Of a DNA stretch of 64,000 nt, positions 16,019 through 24,800 are shown in pieces. Within the stretch, counting starts at the first letter, position 1; every line of letters begins with the position of its first letter. The notes beneath the pieces are model-generated. The model ran no database searches and was not told the DNA's origin. It saw only the letters and a program-made list of their open reading frames with translations. Source of the DNA: Streptomyces sp. TLI_171 (lineage in GTDB: Bacteria > Actinomycetota > Actinomycetes > Streptomycetales > Streptomycetaceae); the NCBI RefSeq assembly GCF_003610255.1, contig NZ_RAPS01000001.1, forward strand, positions 7,343,001 to 7,407,000. Reading direction: 5' to 3'. A program made the translations under genes and the position numbers.

Positions 16019-17194
16019 ATGGGAGAAGCGCAGGTCAGGACGGGGACGCAGGCGGCCGGGCCGGAGACGGTGTTCGACTGGGTCGACGCGGCGGCGGCGG
16101 AGCGCGAGGCGGCCGGGCTGACCCGGCGGCTGCGCAGCCGACCCGCGGAGGATCCGGTGCTGGACCTGGCGTCCAACGACTACCTGGGGCTGACCCGGCA
16201 CCCTGCGGTGACCGGGGCCGCGGCGGAGGCGGCCCGGCGCTGGGGCGGCGGCGCGACGGGTTCGCGGCTGGTGACCGGCACGACCGAGCTGCACACCGAA
16301 CTGGAGCGGGAGCTCGCCGAGTTCTGCGGCTTCGAAGCGGCCCTGGTGTTCTCTTCGGGGTACGCAGCAAACCTGGCGGTGCTCACCGCACTCGCCGGAC
16401 CTGACACCCTGATCGTGTCCGACGCGCACAACCACGCCTCGCTGATCGACGGCTGCCGGCTGGCCAGGGGCCGGGTCGCCCGGGCCGCGCACTGCGACCC
16501 GCAGTCGGTCCGGCAGGCGCTGCAGGGCCGCAGCGAGCCGCGTGCCCTGGTGGTCACCGACTCGGTGTTCTCGGTCGACGGCAATGCCGCCCCGCTTACC
16601 GAACACCTGCACGCGGCGCGGGAGTTCGGCGCCGCCCTGGTGATCGACGACGCGCACGGACTGGGCGTGCTCGGCCCGGGCGGCGCGGGCGCCGGCGCGG
16701 CCTTCGGCATCGCCGGACAGCCCGACGTGGTGGCCACCGCCACCCTGTCCAAGTCGCTCGGCTCGCAGGGTGGCGTGGTGCTCGGCCCGCAGCGGGTGAT
16801 CCGCCACCTGGTCTCGGCCGCGCGCACCTTCATCTTCGACACCGGCCTGGCCCCGGCCGCCGCCGGTGCGGCGCTCGGCGCGCTGCGCCTGCTGCGCGCC
16901 GAGCCCGGACGGGCCGCCGACGCGCTCCGGGTGGCCCGAGAACTCGCGGACCGGCTGGGCGAGCTCGGACTGGACGCGTCCGCCCCGGACGGCGCGGTGG
17001 TGTCCGTCCGGGCCGATGACCCGGAGCACGCGGTGCGCTGGGCCGCCGCCTGCCGCGAGGAGGGGCTCGCGGTCGGCTGCTTCCGCCCGCCGTCCGTCCC
17101 CGACGGCGTCCCGCGCCTGCGGCTGACCGCCCGCGCGGACCTGACGGGCGAGCAGATCGCCTTCGCCGTCGCCGTGGTGCTCAAGACCCGCTGA
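16019..17194 (+). CDS. bioF: 8-amino-7-oxononanoate synthase (biotin biosynthesis)
   Basis: 391 residues from ATG 16019 (GTG at 16010 is possible). A fold-type I PLP enzyme of the alpha-oxoamine synthase family: LDLASNDYLGL near residue 50, GTTELHTELE, DSVFSVDGNAAPL, DDAHGLGVLGPGG (the PLP-contacting aspartate and histidine) and the lysine in TLSKSLGSQGG that forms the Schiff base. It condenses pimeloyl-ACP or pimeloyl-CoA with L-alanine. No bioA, bioB or bioD is nearby. Glycine C-acetyltransferase is an alternative, but kbl is present at 51509 and this sequence differs clearly from it. Confidence 0.85.
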   Translation: MGEAQVRTGTQAAGPETVFDWVDAAAAEREAAGLTRRLRSRPAEDPVLDLASNDYLGLTRHPAVTGAAAEAARRWGGGATGSRLVTGTTELHTELERELAEFCGFEAALVFSSGYAANLAVLTALAGPDTLIVSDAHNHASLIDGCRLARGRVARAAHCDPQSVRQALQGRSEPRALVVTDSVFSVDGNAAPLTEHLHAAREFGAALVIDDAHGLGVLGPGGAGAGAAFGIAGQPDVVATATLSKSLGSQGGVVLGPQRVIRHLVSAARTFIFDTGLAPAAAGAALGALRLLRAEPGRAADALRVARELADRLGELGLDASAPDGAVVSVRADDPEHAVRWAAACREEGLAVGCFRPPSVPDGVPRLRLTARADLTGEQIAFAVAVVLKTR

Positions 17195-17225
17195 GCCGTG
17201 AGCCGTGAGCCGTGAGCCGTGAGCC
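17191..17225. repeat. Short TGAGCCG tandem repeat on the bioF stop codon
   Basis: Five copies of the 7-mer TGAGCCG run directly from the TGA stop codon of bioF. The period is not a multiple of three, so a TGA recurs in shifted frames. Confidence 0.85.
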
Positions 17226-17226
17226 G

Positions 17227-17265
17227 GCCCGGGGCGGCGCGGCGCGGGCCGCGTCCGCCCCGGGC
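17227..17265. terminator. Hairpin between convergent bioF and phosphodiesterase genes
   Basis: GCCCGGGGCGG (17227-17237) pairs with CCGCCCCGGGC (17255-17265), an 11-bp stem that may end both convergent transcripts. Confidence 0.55.
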
Positions 17266-17273
17266 GGCCGCGA

Positions 17274-18791
17274 TCAGCTGAAGACGACCTGGTCGACCGT
17301 CCAGAACGCCGAGTTGGTGCCGGTGTAGCGGAACTGGAAGCGGGCCGTCGAGGCGCCCGCCGGGACGGTGACGTCCAGGTGCTCGACCGTGTTCAGGTCG
17401 GCGCGGTAGGACTTCACCAGCTGCGCGGCGCCGCCGTCGAAGGACACGTACAGGTCGCCGGTCTGCGGGCCGTCGATCTTGTAGTCGGTGGCGAAGGACA
17501 GCGTCGCGTGCGAGCGGCCCGCCACCGAGTAGGCGGGGCTGATCAGCGTCGAGTCGAACTGGCCGGTGCCGTGCGTCTTGTCGTCCCACTCGTCGGAGTC
17601 GGCGACCGCGAACACGTTGCGGGCCCGGACGTTGGTCTCGCGGCTCTGACCGAGCTGCGCGGCCGTCCAGAACTCGTCGGTGGCGAACGCCCAGCCGCGC
17701 CACTCGGTGACACCGCCGGACGGCATCCGCGAGTTGTCGATCGACCAGCCGGCCGGCGGGGTGTGGGTGAAACCCTTGACGGTGGAGTCGATGCCGGTCT
17801 CGTCGACCCGGGTCTGCAGGGCGGGCCGCAGCCCGTCGAACTCGTCCGGCACGATCTCGTCGACCGGCTTGCCGTCCAGGCCCCAGGCCGGGTCGATCGC
17901 CGCGCCCTCGTGCTTGAGCACGGTCGGCGCGATGTCCACCGGCTTCACGTCGTAGCGGCGCGCACCCGCGGTGCAGCCCTTGCCGTTCAGCACCATCCAG
18001 GTCTGCCGCTCGTTGGCGGAGTTGCCGCCGTGGCCGCCCGCGTCGGTGTGGCCGTGGTCGGTGGTGACGACGATCAGCCAGTCCTCGGCGGCGTACGTGG
18101 GACGGGACTTGAGACCGGCCAGCACCTGTCCGAGCAGGCCGTCCACGCCGTGGATCGCCGCCAGGTACTGGCTGGACGCGCCGCCGTAGGAGTGCCCGGC
18201 CTCGTCCACCTCGTCGAAGTGCAGGAACACCGAGTCCGGGTTTCCGTGCGCCAGGTAGTCGGCGGCGTCCGAGGCGGTCCTGGCGTCGTTCTCGCTCTCC
18301 GCGATCCGCAGGTCGGCCTTGCCGTTGAAGACGTTCGCGGTGATCGGGTTCCAGGAGCCGATCACCAGCGTGGAGGCGGCGGGGTCCGCGGTCTCCAGCC
18401 GGCTCGCGTAGTCCGGGTACAGATCGAAGCGCGCGCCCGTGAACGCGTTGTCCAGCGCCTTGTGCTTGTCCGGCCACACCCCGGTCCCGATGGTCGACCA
18501 CCCCGGGCCGGAGAGCGTCGGCGCCAGCGGGTTGGCGTACAGGTTGGAGGTGGCGGTCGTCCCCGACGCCATCAGCGCCTTCAGGTTCGGCGCGTCGGCG
18601 GCCGCGATCTTGTCGTACCGGGTGCCGTCGATGCCGATGACCAGCGTCTTGGCCTGCTTGCTGCCGTTCGGCAGACCGTTGTACGAACCGGTGGCCGCCA
18701 CGGCGGACGAGCTGCCGAGCGGCACCAGCGCAGCCGCGACGACAGCCGCGGCGGACAGCGAAAGAGCGGTGGTGGAACGGGAGTTGCGCAC
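17274..18791 (-). CDS. Secreted type I phosphodiesterase / alkaline-phosphatase-superfamily protein
   Basis: 505 residues from GTG 18791 (GGGAG ribosome site 7 nt away); an upstream ATG would add a non-signal tail. The signal peptide ends near AVAATG. The catalytic domain (~40-330) has the nucleophile threonine in GIDGTRYD, DEVDEAGHSYG, and TTDHGHTDAGGHGG, which supply the two-metal ligands of nucleotide pyrophosphatase/phosphodiesterase enzymes. The C-terminal ~120 residues form a beta-sandwich (SPAYSVAGRSHATLSFATDYK) likely to bind carbohydrate or another polymer. It is divergent from a DasR-like regulator, with a DasR-like site between. Confidence 0.85.
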   Translation of the reverse strand: MRNSRSTTALSLSAAAVVAAALVPLGSSSAVAATGSYNGLPNGSKQAKTLVIGIDGTRYDKIAAADAPNLKALMASGTTATSNLYANPLAPTLSGPGWSTIGTGVWPDKHKALDNAFTGARFDLYPDYASRLETADPAASTLVIGSWNPITANVFNGKADLRIAESENDARTASDAADYLAHGNPDSVFLHFDEVDEAGHSYGGASSQYLAAIHGVDGLLGQVLAGLKSRPTYAAEDWLIVVTTDHGHTDAGGHGGNSANERQTWMVLNGKGCTAGARRYDVKPVDIAPTVLKHEGAAIDPAWGLDGKPVDEIVPDEFDGLRPALQTRVDETGIDSTVKGFTHTPPAGWSIDNSRMPSGGVTEWRGWAFATDEFWTAAQLGQSRETNVRARNVFAVADSDEWDDKTHGTGQFDSTLISPAYSVAGRSHATLSFATDYKIDGPQTGDLYVSFDGGAAQLVKSYRADLNTVEHLDVTVPAGASTARFQFRYTGTNSAFWTVDQVVFS

Positions 18792-18908
18792 GGGGTCTCC
18801 CAACGGGAAAGCGGCCCGGTGCGGTCGCACCGGCAGCTAGAGGATGGGGCGGCCGGGCGAGCGCGAACCCGCTCCGAATCCACGGTTGTATGAACAAGCG
18901 CCGAAATT

Positions 18909-18923
18909 CAGTCCAGACCGGTT
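18909..18923. promoter_or_regulatory. DasR/chitinase-type element between phosphodiesterase and GntR genes
   Basis: CAGTCCAGACCGGTT contains the core GTCCAGACC of Streptomyces chitinase-promoter repeats and matches 8 of 9 core bases of the DasR palindrome. It lies 118 bp from the phosphodiesterase start and 134 bp from the GntR start. Confidence 0.45.
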
Positions 18924-19044
18924 ACCGTTCCGTGATGCTCCGTCAACGTTCGAAGTGCGTCGGCGAGTCGGCTCAGCGGCCCTCGCCGTCCGGCGCCGGG
19001 GCGGTAGCCGGCGGGCGAGGGAGCGGGGAGTCGAGGGCGGGAAA

Positions 19045-19050
19045 TAGGGT
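19045..19050 (+). promoter_or_regulatory. -10 element for leaderless GntR transcript
   Basis: TAGGGT ends 6 nt before the GTG at 19057. Confidence 0.35.
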
Positions 19051-19056
19051 GGGGCG

Positions 19057-19815
19057 GTGAACCATGGCACCTCGCGCGCTCCCGTCGTCCCCGCCCGGTC
19101 CGGTGTGCCCGAGCACGGTCGGGTGCCGAAGTATTACCTGGTGAAGGCGCAACTAGAAGAGTTCCTCGGGGAGTTGGGGCCGGGCGGGCGGTTGCCCACG
19201 GAGGCCGATCTGGCGGAGCGGTACGGGGTGGCCAGGGCGACGGTGCGGCAGGCGTTGCGGGACCTGCTGCTGGAGGGGCGGCTCCGGCGGCAGGGCCGGG
19301 GGACGGTGGTGGCGGGAGCGAAGATCGAGCAGCCGCTGTCGCTGGCCAGCTACACGGAGGGCGTGACCCGGCAGGGCCTGCGGCCCGGCCGGACGCTGAT
19401 CGCGTTGGACCGGCTGCCGGCCGACCCGGCGATGGCGGAGCGGCTGGCCGTCGGCGCAGGAGAGCCGCTCTGGCACCTGGAGCGGGTGCTGCGCGCCGAC
19501 GAGGAGCGGGTCGGCCTGGAGTCCACGTACCTGCCGGTGGCCCGAGTGCCCGGGCTGGAGCGGGAGTTCGACCCGTCCGGCTCGCTCTACGGGTACCTGC
19601 GCGAGCACGGCGTGCGGATCGCCGGGGCGGAGGAGCGGATCGAGACCGTGCTCGCCACCCCGCGCGAGGCCCTGCTGGTCGGCACGCCGCCCGCGCTGCC
19701 GATGCTGCTGCTGCACCGCCGCAGCCGGGACGCCGCCGGACACCCGCTGGAGCTCGTCCGCACCCTCTACCGGGGCGACCGCTTCAGTTTCACCCTCGAC
19801 CTGAGCGCCGACTGA
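19057..19815 (+). CDS. DasR-like GntR/HutC-family regulator (UTRA domain)
   Basis: 252 residues from GTG 19057. The winged HTH (~25-95) begins RVPKYYLVKAQL and continues LPTEADLAERYGVARATVRQALRDLLLEGRLRRQGRGT. The UTRA effector domain (~105-250) contains QPLSLASYTEGVTRQGL, LESTYLPVARVPGL, LYGYLREHGVRIAGAEERIET, LATPREALLVGT and LVRTLYRGDRFSF. These blocks track DasR/NagR closely, the N-acetylglucosamine regulators that sense GlcN-6-P-type ligands. It is not next to a PTS or nag operon, so it is probably a paralogue. It may bind the DasR-like sites at 18909, 12239 and 50175. Confidence 0.88.
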   Translation: MNHGTSRAPVVPARSGVPEHGRVPKYYLVKAQLEEFLGELGPGGRLPTEADLAERYGVARATVRQALRDLLLEGRLRRQGRGTVVAGAKIEQPLSLASYTEGVTRQGLRPGRTLIALDRLPADPAMAERLAVGAGEPLWHLERVLRADEERVGLESTYLPVARVPGLEREFDPSGSLYGYLREHGVRIAGAEERIETVLATPREALLVGTPPALPMLLLHRRSRDAAGHPLELVRTLYRGDRFSFTLDLSAD

Positions 19816-19918
19816 CCCCCGACCTCCGCTGCACCGCCACGCTCTCCCCCCGGAGACGGACGCCGACGGCGGCATCGGGGCCCGACCTCCGGGTGTCGCC
19901 GGGACCGTGCGGAGCGGG

Positions 19919-21220
19919 TCACGCGACGGTGCTGAACTCCTGCTCCTCGGCGGACAGTTCGTCGATGGTGCGGACCCGGGGGATCGGCGAGGGCAGCAGC
20001 CACAGCACCGACAGCGCGCCGCCGACCGCCGCCGTCAGCAGGGCCGCCCGCAGGCCCAGCGTGCTGCCCAGCAGGCCGCCGAGCAGCGCGCCCAGCGGGC
20101 GGACGCCGTAGTTGACGGTGCTGAACGCGCCCGCGACCCGGCTGCGCAGCCGGTCCGGAATGACCGCCGTCTGAACCGAATTCAGATTGACGTCGAAGAG
20201 CATCACGCCCAGGCCGGAGAGGAACTCGGCGCCCGCCAGCGCCCCCGCCCGAACCCACAGCGGGCCGCCCGCCACCGCCAGCAGCGCGATCGGCGCCGGG
20301 AACAGCACCGCGCCCACCACGATCGTCCGGCCGACGCCGATCCGCCGCGAGAGCGCCGGGGCGAGCACCGCGCCCAGCAGGCCGCCGGTCGCGCCGACAC
20401 CGAACGCCAGGCCGATGCCGCCCGCCGACAGGTCCAGCTCGCGGCTGGCGAACAGCACGGTGAGGCTGTAGCCCACGAAGGTGAAGAAGTTGACGGTCGT
20501 GCAGCAGCCCAGGCTGGCTCGCAGGTACGGGTGCCGGACCACGAACCGCAGCCCCTCGCGGGCCCGGGTCAGCATGCTGGGGCCGCCGCCGCCCGCGGCC
20601 GGCTCGCTGACCTCGATCCGGCCGACCAGCAGCGCCGAGGCCAGGAAGGACAGCGCGTCCGCGAGCACCGCGACCGGCGCCGTCAGCACCTGCACCAGCA
20701 CACCGCCGAGCGCCGGGCCGGCGATCTGCGAGGCCGACCGGCTGGTGCTCAGCTTGCTGTTGGCGTCCAGGTAGGACGAGCGCGGCACCAGGTGCGCGAA
20801 GAACGGCGAGTACGCGTTGTTGAACAGCACTCCCGCCGCGCCGGTCACCACCGCCACCGCGTACAGCTGACCCAGCGTCACCGCGTCGAACAGCGCCGCC
20901 ACCGGCACCGAGACCAGCGCCAGGGCGCGCACCACGTCCGCCAGCACCATCAGCCGGCGCTTGTCGGAGCGGCCGTCCACCCAGGCGCCCAGGAAGACCG
21001 CCAGCAGGTTCGGCGCCCAGACCAGCGCCGTCAGCGCCGCCACCTGAGGGGCCGAGGCGTGCAGTGCGCCGACCGCGATCAGCGGCAGGGCCAACTCGGA
21101 TATGCGGTCGCCGAACTGGGAGACCGACTGGCCCGCCCAGAAGCGCAGGAAGCGGCGGTCGCGCCAGAGCGAGGCCGGGCCGGGCCGGGCCTCGGCGGCC
21201 CGGGGGAGGGGTACGGTCAC
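19919..21220 (-). CDS. MFS transporter (multidrug-efflux type)
   Basis: 433 residues from GTG 21220, overlapping the ArsR stop by 4 bp. About 12 membrane segments are visible. The N-terminus FLRFWAGQSVSQFGDRI and the loop WVDGRSDKRRLMVLAD correspond to MFS motif A in the enterobactin/tetracycline-like DHA3 group. It is probably an exporter in the cytoplasmic membrane. It is translationally coupled to the ArsR regulator and so should be derepressed by that regulator's ligand. It ends in IDELSAEEQEF, a charged cytoplasmic tail. Confidence 0.9.
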   Translation of the reverse strand: MTVPLPRAAEARPGPASLWRDRRFLRFWAGQSVSQFGDRISELALPLIAVGALHASAPQVAALTALVWAPNLLAVFLGAWVDGRSDKRRLMVLADVVRALALVSVPVAALFDAVTLGQLYAVAVVTGAAGVLFNNAYSPFFAHLVPRSSYLDANSKLSTSRSASQIAGPALGGVLVQVLTAPVAVLADALSFLASALLVGRIEVSEPAAGGGGPSMLTRAREGLRFVVRHPYLRASLGCCTTVNFFTFVGYSLTVLFASRELDLSAGGIGLAFGVGATGGLLGAVLAPALSRRIGVGRTIVVGAVLFPAPIALLAVAGGPLWVRAGALAGAEFLSGLGVMLFDVNLNSVQTAVIPDRLRSRVAGAFSTVNYGVRPLGALLGGLLGSTLGLRAALLTAAVGGALSVLWLLPSPIPRVRTIDELSAEEQEFSTVA

Positions 21221-21849
21221 GAGGCGCCGCCGCTCTGCTCGTCCGCGGGGCCCTCGCCGTACGCGTCCCGGGCGTCCGACGCCTCCGGCAGCGAGTAGCG
21301 CATCAGCCGCACCATCCGGGCTCCCTCCGGCCAGTGCGCGCCGTCGCGGTGCACGTACGGTGCGAGCAACTGCTCGATTGCGTCCTCCAGGCCCGCCAAC
21401 TCCTCGGTGGAGAGCACCACCCGGGTGTTGGCCAGGCCGGACAGCCGGCGCCACTCCAGCGGAAGGCCCGGCTCGACCTCGGCCATCCACTGGCCCGGCA
21501 GCCCCGCCGAGCGCTGGAACATCAGCTGCGAGAGCGCCCCGGCGGCCTCGGCGGACTCGCCCTCCGCGGTCGGCGCGAACCGGAACCCGCGGCCGACCGC
21601 CTCCCAGCGCCGCTTGCGCCGGTCCGGACCGGGTTCGGCGTCCTGCACCAGGCCGAACTCGGCGAGGTGCCGCAGGTGCCAACTGGTCACGGTCGGAGTG
21701 GCCCCCACGTGCGGTGCCAACTCGCTTGCGGTGGCGGGTCCGTGGAGGCGAAGACGCTCCAGGACGGCCAGTCGGACGGGGTGGGCCAGGGCGCGCATGG
21801 CCCTGGGGTCGGTGATCTCGACATCACCGAGCGGATTGTCGGAGCTCAT
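21217..21849 (-). CDS. ArsR-type winged-helix repressor of MFS operon
   Basis: 210 residues. The N-terminal winged helix (ITDPRAMRALAHPVRLAVLERLRLHGPATASELAPHVGATPTVTSWHLRHLAEFGL) is of the ArsR/HTH_20 type. The C-terminal half (helical, EELAGLEDAIEQLLAPY) is longer than in metal sensors and lacks cysteine metal sites, so an organic ligand is likely. It is the first gene of an operon with the MFS exporter. Two 20-bp palindromes cover its promoter, and its -10 lies 7 nt from the ATG, giving an apparently leaderless message. Confidence 0.88.
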   Translation of the reverse strand: MSSDNPLGDVEITDPRAMRALAHPVRLAVLERLRLHGPATASELAPHVGATPTVTSWHLRHLAEFGLVQDAEPGPDRRKRRWEAVGRGFRFAPTAEGESAEAAGALSQLMFQRSAGLPGQWMAEVEPGLPLEWRRLSGLANTRVVLSTEELAGLEDAIEQLLAPYVHRDGAHWPEGARMVRLMRYSLPEASDARDAYGEGPADEQSGGAS

Positions 21850-21850
21850 G

Positions 21851-21893
21851 TCTGAGAGTGTGCTCTCAGATTATCTGAGAGTCAACTCTCAGA
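21851..21893 (-). promoter_or_regulatory. Twin palindromic operators over ArsR-MFS promoter
   Basis: Site 1 (21851-21870) is TCTGAGAGTGTGCTCTCAGA and site 2 (21874-21893) is TCTGAGAGTCAACTCTCAGA; both are perfect palindromes with a start-to-start distance of 23 bp. On the minus strand a promoter TTGACT (21885-21880), 17 bp, CACACT (21862-21857) runs through them, with the ATG 7 nt after the -10. Binding at either site would block RNA polymerase. Confidence 0.85.
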
Positions 21894-22118
21894 ACTCGTG
21901 GCGCCGATTCAGGGCGATCAGGTGGTGCGGCGGGGCAGCCGCGCAACATTGCAACACGGCCGTGAACAGCGTGCGTTGTCTGGTCGCGGACGATTGCGGG
22001 GCGCTCCGGCGCGCCCGTAGGTTCACGGTCAAGCGCGCCGCACACGCTCCGTCCGGCCGGGGACGCCCGCCGACTCCCTCCTCGTACGCCCGTCCTCCTG
22101 CGAAAGGGCATGCCCACC

Positions 22119-23540
22119 ATGAGTCGGAATCCCGAACCGTCCCGCGACGAGCCCCGGCTCGGCCGCCGCAGTTTCCTGGCCGGCGCGGCCTCCGTGGCCG
22201 CCGCGACCGCGCTGCCGCTGACCGTCGGCGCCGGGTCGGCGGCCGCGGCCGGCGCCCGGCCGAACATCCTGATCATCCTCACCGACGACCAGCCGAAGCA
22301 GACCGAGTGGGCCACCCCGAAGACGGTGGACTGGCTGGTCGGACACGGGGTGCGGTTCACCGCAGGGCACGTCACCACGCCGCTGTGCGCGCCGTCACGG
22401 TCGTCGATCTTCAGCGGCCAGTACGCCCACCACCACGGCGTGCGCGACAACGGCCACCCGTACAACCTGGACCAGCACGACACGATCCAGCGGGCACTGA
22501 GTCAGGCGGGCTACCGCACCGGCCTGTTCGGCAAGTACCTGAACGCCTGGCAGCCGGCCGACAACCCGCCGCACTTCGAGGAGTGGCTGCTGTCGGCGCC
22601 GGTGGTCTACAACGACGGCCAGTACAACGACAACGGCACCGTCCGCACCATTCCCGGCTACTCGACCTCGGTGATCCGCGACCACGCCCTCGCCTTCCTC
22701 GACAAGGCCGCCACCGACTCCCGCCCGTGGTTCGCGTTCGTCGCGCCGAAGGCCTCGCACGAGCCGAACACGCCCGAGCCGAAGTACGCCGACACCGCCG
22801 TCCCCGCCTGGGACGGACGCCCGTCCGTCGGCGAGGCGGACCGCAGCGACAAGCCCGAGTGGATCCAGAACGGGACCGCCACCCTCGCCACCGCCCGGCA
22901 GCTGAGGGCGCGTCAGCTGCGCACCCTGCTGTCGGTGGACGACGCGGTGCAGGCCATCCACGACAAGCTGGCCGCGCTCGGGCAGCTGAACAACACCCTG
23001 GTGATCTACCTGGGCGACAACGGCTACACCTGGGCCGACCACGGCTGGTCGAAGAAGTCGGTGCCTTACCTGCCGTCCGTGGAGGTGCCGTTCTACCTGT
23101 CCTGGCCGGCCGGCGGGCTCGGCGCGGGCAGCCCCGCCGACCACCGGATCGTGGCCAACATCGACATCGCCCCGACCGTCCTGCAGGCCGCCGGGATCAC
23201 CCCCGACTGGGCGGTCGACGGACACTCGCTGCTCGGCGCCTACAGCCGGGACCACCTGCTGGTCGAGTTCTGGGAGCAGGGCGCCCACCAGGCCGGGCAG
23301 CCGCACACCTGGTCCTCGTACCTGAGCGGGACCGAGCAGTACACCGAGTACTACAAGCTGCACACCGATGCGAACGGCCTGCCCGTCGGCACCGGAGAGG
23401 TCGCCTTCCGGGAGTACTACGACCTGTCGGCCGACCCGTACCAGCTGGTCAACAGGCTGTACCAGGCCACGCCCGCGCAGGAGCAGGCCCTCGGCGTCCC
23501 GGCCCTCGCGGCCACCCTCGCCGCCGAGCGCACCGCCTGA
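22119..23540 (+). CDS. Tat-exported sulfatase
   Basis: 473 residues from ATG 22119; GAAAGGG gives proper spacing here, while the ATG at 22110 lies 1 nt from it. A twin-arginine signal (GRRSFLAGAASVAAATALPL) opens the protein. The sulfatase domain starts RPNILIILTDDQ (metal-binding Asp pair). The signature LCAPSRSSIFSGQYAHHHG carries the cysteine (residue 90) that must become formylglycine. YLGDNGYTWADHGWSKK holds the later metal ligands. It hydrolyses sulfate esters outside the cell. The maturase gene follows 85 bp downstream; Tat export of a folded enzyme fits modification in the cytoplasm. Confidence 0.93.
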   Translation: MSRNPEPSRDEPRLGRRSFLAGAASVAAATALPLTVGAGSAAAAGARPNILIILTDDQPKQTEWATPKTVDWLVGHGVRFTAGHVTTPLCAPSRSSIFSGQYAHHHGVRDNGHPYNLDQHDTIQRALSQAGYRTGLFGKYLNAWQPADNPPHFEEWLLSAPVVYNDGQYNDNGTVRTIPGYSTSVIRDHALAFLDKAATDSRPWFAFVAPKASHEPNTPEPKYADTAVPAWDGRPSVGEADRSDKPEWIQNGTATLATARQLRARQLRTLLSVDDAVQAIHDKLAALGQLNNTLVIYLGDNGYTWADHGWSKKSVPYLPSVEVPFYLSWPAGGLGAGSPADHRIVANIDIAPTVLQAAGITPDWAVDGHSLLGAYSRDHLLVEFWEQGAHQAGQPHTWSSYLSGTEQYTEYYKLHTDANGLPVGTGEVAFREYYDLSADPYQLVNRLYQATPAQEQALGVPALAATLAAERTA

Positions 23541-23625
23541 CGGCCGTTCCCTGCCCCACCCCGCCGACCCCGGCCGGTCGTCTCCCCGGCGGCCGGCCGG
23601 CCCCGTCACGTTCCGAAAGGCCGTC

Positions 23626-24606
23626 ATGCTCTCCTGCTGCACCCCCGGGCACGAGCCCGTCGACCTCGGCACGCCACTGCTGCTGACCGCGCCCCTGCTC
23701 GCAGCCGCCCCCGAACCCGCCGCACCCGCGGCTCCCTCGCCGGCCGCGCTGCGCGCCGCACGGGGACTGCTGGAGCTGCCCGGCGGCGCGTTCCTGATGG
23801 GCGGCGAGGACCCGGACGGCATCCCGGCCGACGGCGAGGGGCCGGTCCGGGAGGTGGAGCTGGACGGGTTCGCCATCGCCGCGACCACCGTCAGCAACGC
23901 CGAGTTCGCGTCGTTCGCCCGGGAGAGCGGGTACGTCACCGACGCCGAGCGCTTCGGGTTCAGCTTCGTGTTCGAGGGGTTCCTCGCGGAGCGGCTGCGC
24001 GCCGCCTCCCCGCCGGTCGCGGCGACCCCGTGGTGGCGGGCCGTCAGCGGCGCGAGCTGGCGCGCCCCGGAGGGCCCGGGCAGCGACTTCGCGGCCCGCC
24101 AGCAGCACCCGGTGGTGCACGTCTCGTGGAACGACGCGCAGGCGTACTGCGCCTGGTCCGGCACCCGGCTGCCCACCGAGGCCGAGTGGGAGTACGCGGC
24201 ACGCGGCGGCCGGGTTGGCACCCGCTACCCGTGGGGCGACGAACTCGCGCCCGGCGGACGGGAGATGCTCAACATCTGGCAGGGCTCGTTCCCGGCCGTC
24301 AACACCGGCCGGCACCGCTCCACCGCGCCGGTCCGCTCCTACCGGCCGAACGGCTTCGGACTCCACAACACCCTCGGCAACGTGTGGGAGTGGTGCGCCG
24401 ACCGGTTCAGCGCCGACCACCACCGCGCCGCCGGCCCGGCGACCCGCCGCAACCCCACCGGACCCGCCGAGGGCGCCGCCCGGGTGATGCGCGGCGGGTC
24501 CCACATGTGCCACGCCTCGTACTGCAACCGGTACCGGCTGGCCGCCCGCTCCTCCAACACGCCGGACAGCTCCAGCGGCAACATCGGTTTCCGGGTGGCC
24601 CGCTGA
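23626..24606 (+). CDS. Formylglycine-generating enzyme (sulfatase maturase)
   Basis: 326 residues from ATG 23626 (GAAAGG ribosome site). FGE-sulfatase domain from ~45: PGGAFLMGGEDPDGIPADGEGPVREVELDGF, HPVVHVSWNDAQAYCAWSGTRLPTEAEWEYAARGG, GNVWEWCADRF and RVMRGGSHMCHASYCNRYR. The two cysteines of MCHASYC are the copper-binding catalytic pair of aerobic FGE. It oxidises the CxPSR cysteine of sulfatases to formylglycine. The neighbouring sulfatase has exactly that motif, so the two form a functional pair. The N-terminal 40 residues are Ala/Pro-rich and carry an extra CC pair; no clear signal peptide. Confidence 0.93.
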   Translation: MLSCCTPGHEPVDLGTPLLLTAPLLAAAPEPAAPAAPSPAALRAARGLLELPGGAFLMGGEDPDGIPADGEGPVREVELDGFAIAATTVSNAEFASFARESGYVTDAERFGFSFVFEGFLAERLRAASPPVAATPWWRAVSGASWRAPEGPGSDFAARQQHPVVHVSWNDAQAYCAWSGTRLPTEAEWEYAARGGRVGTRYPWGDELAPGGREMLNIWQGSFPAVNTGRHRSTAPVRSYRPNGFGLHNTLGNVWEWCADRFSADHHRAAGPATRRNPTGPAEGAARVMRGGSHMCHASYCNRYRLAARSSNTPDSSSGNIGFRVAR

Positions 24607-24800
24607 CGGACGCTCAGCACGCCCCTGCCGGCAGGCGGGGCGCACCCTTGCCCGGCCCTTGTGGAGTCGGCGAGGGCATGTCGCGGGGGTGGGCGGCCGT
24701 CCTAGCGTCCTGCCGCCGAGCTGAAACCGGCCGAGACGCCACACCCCATCGGTGTCGCCGGCCGTCCCCCATCAACCCCGGCTCGGTGGGAGGAAACCCG

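Noticed and set aside
16019..17194. bioF as a second kbl
   Set aside because: The sequence differs clearly from the kbl gene at 51509, which is next to tdh; the standard assignment for this branch is BioF.
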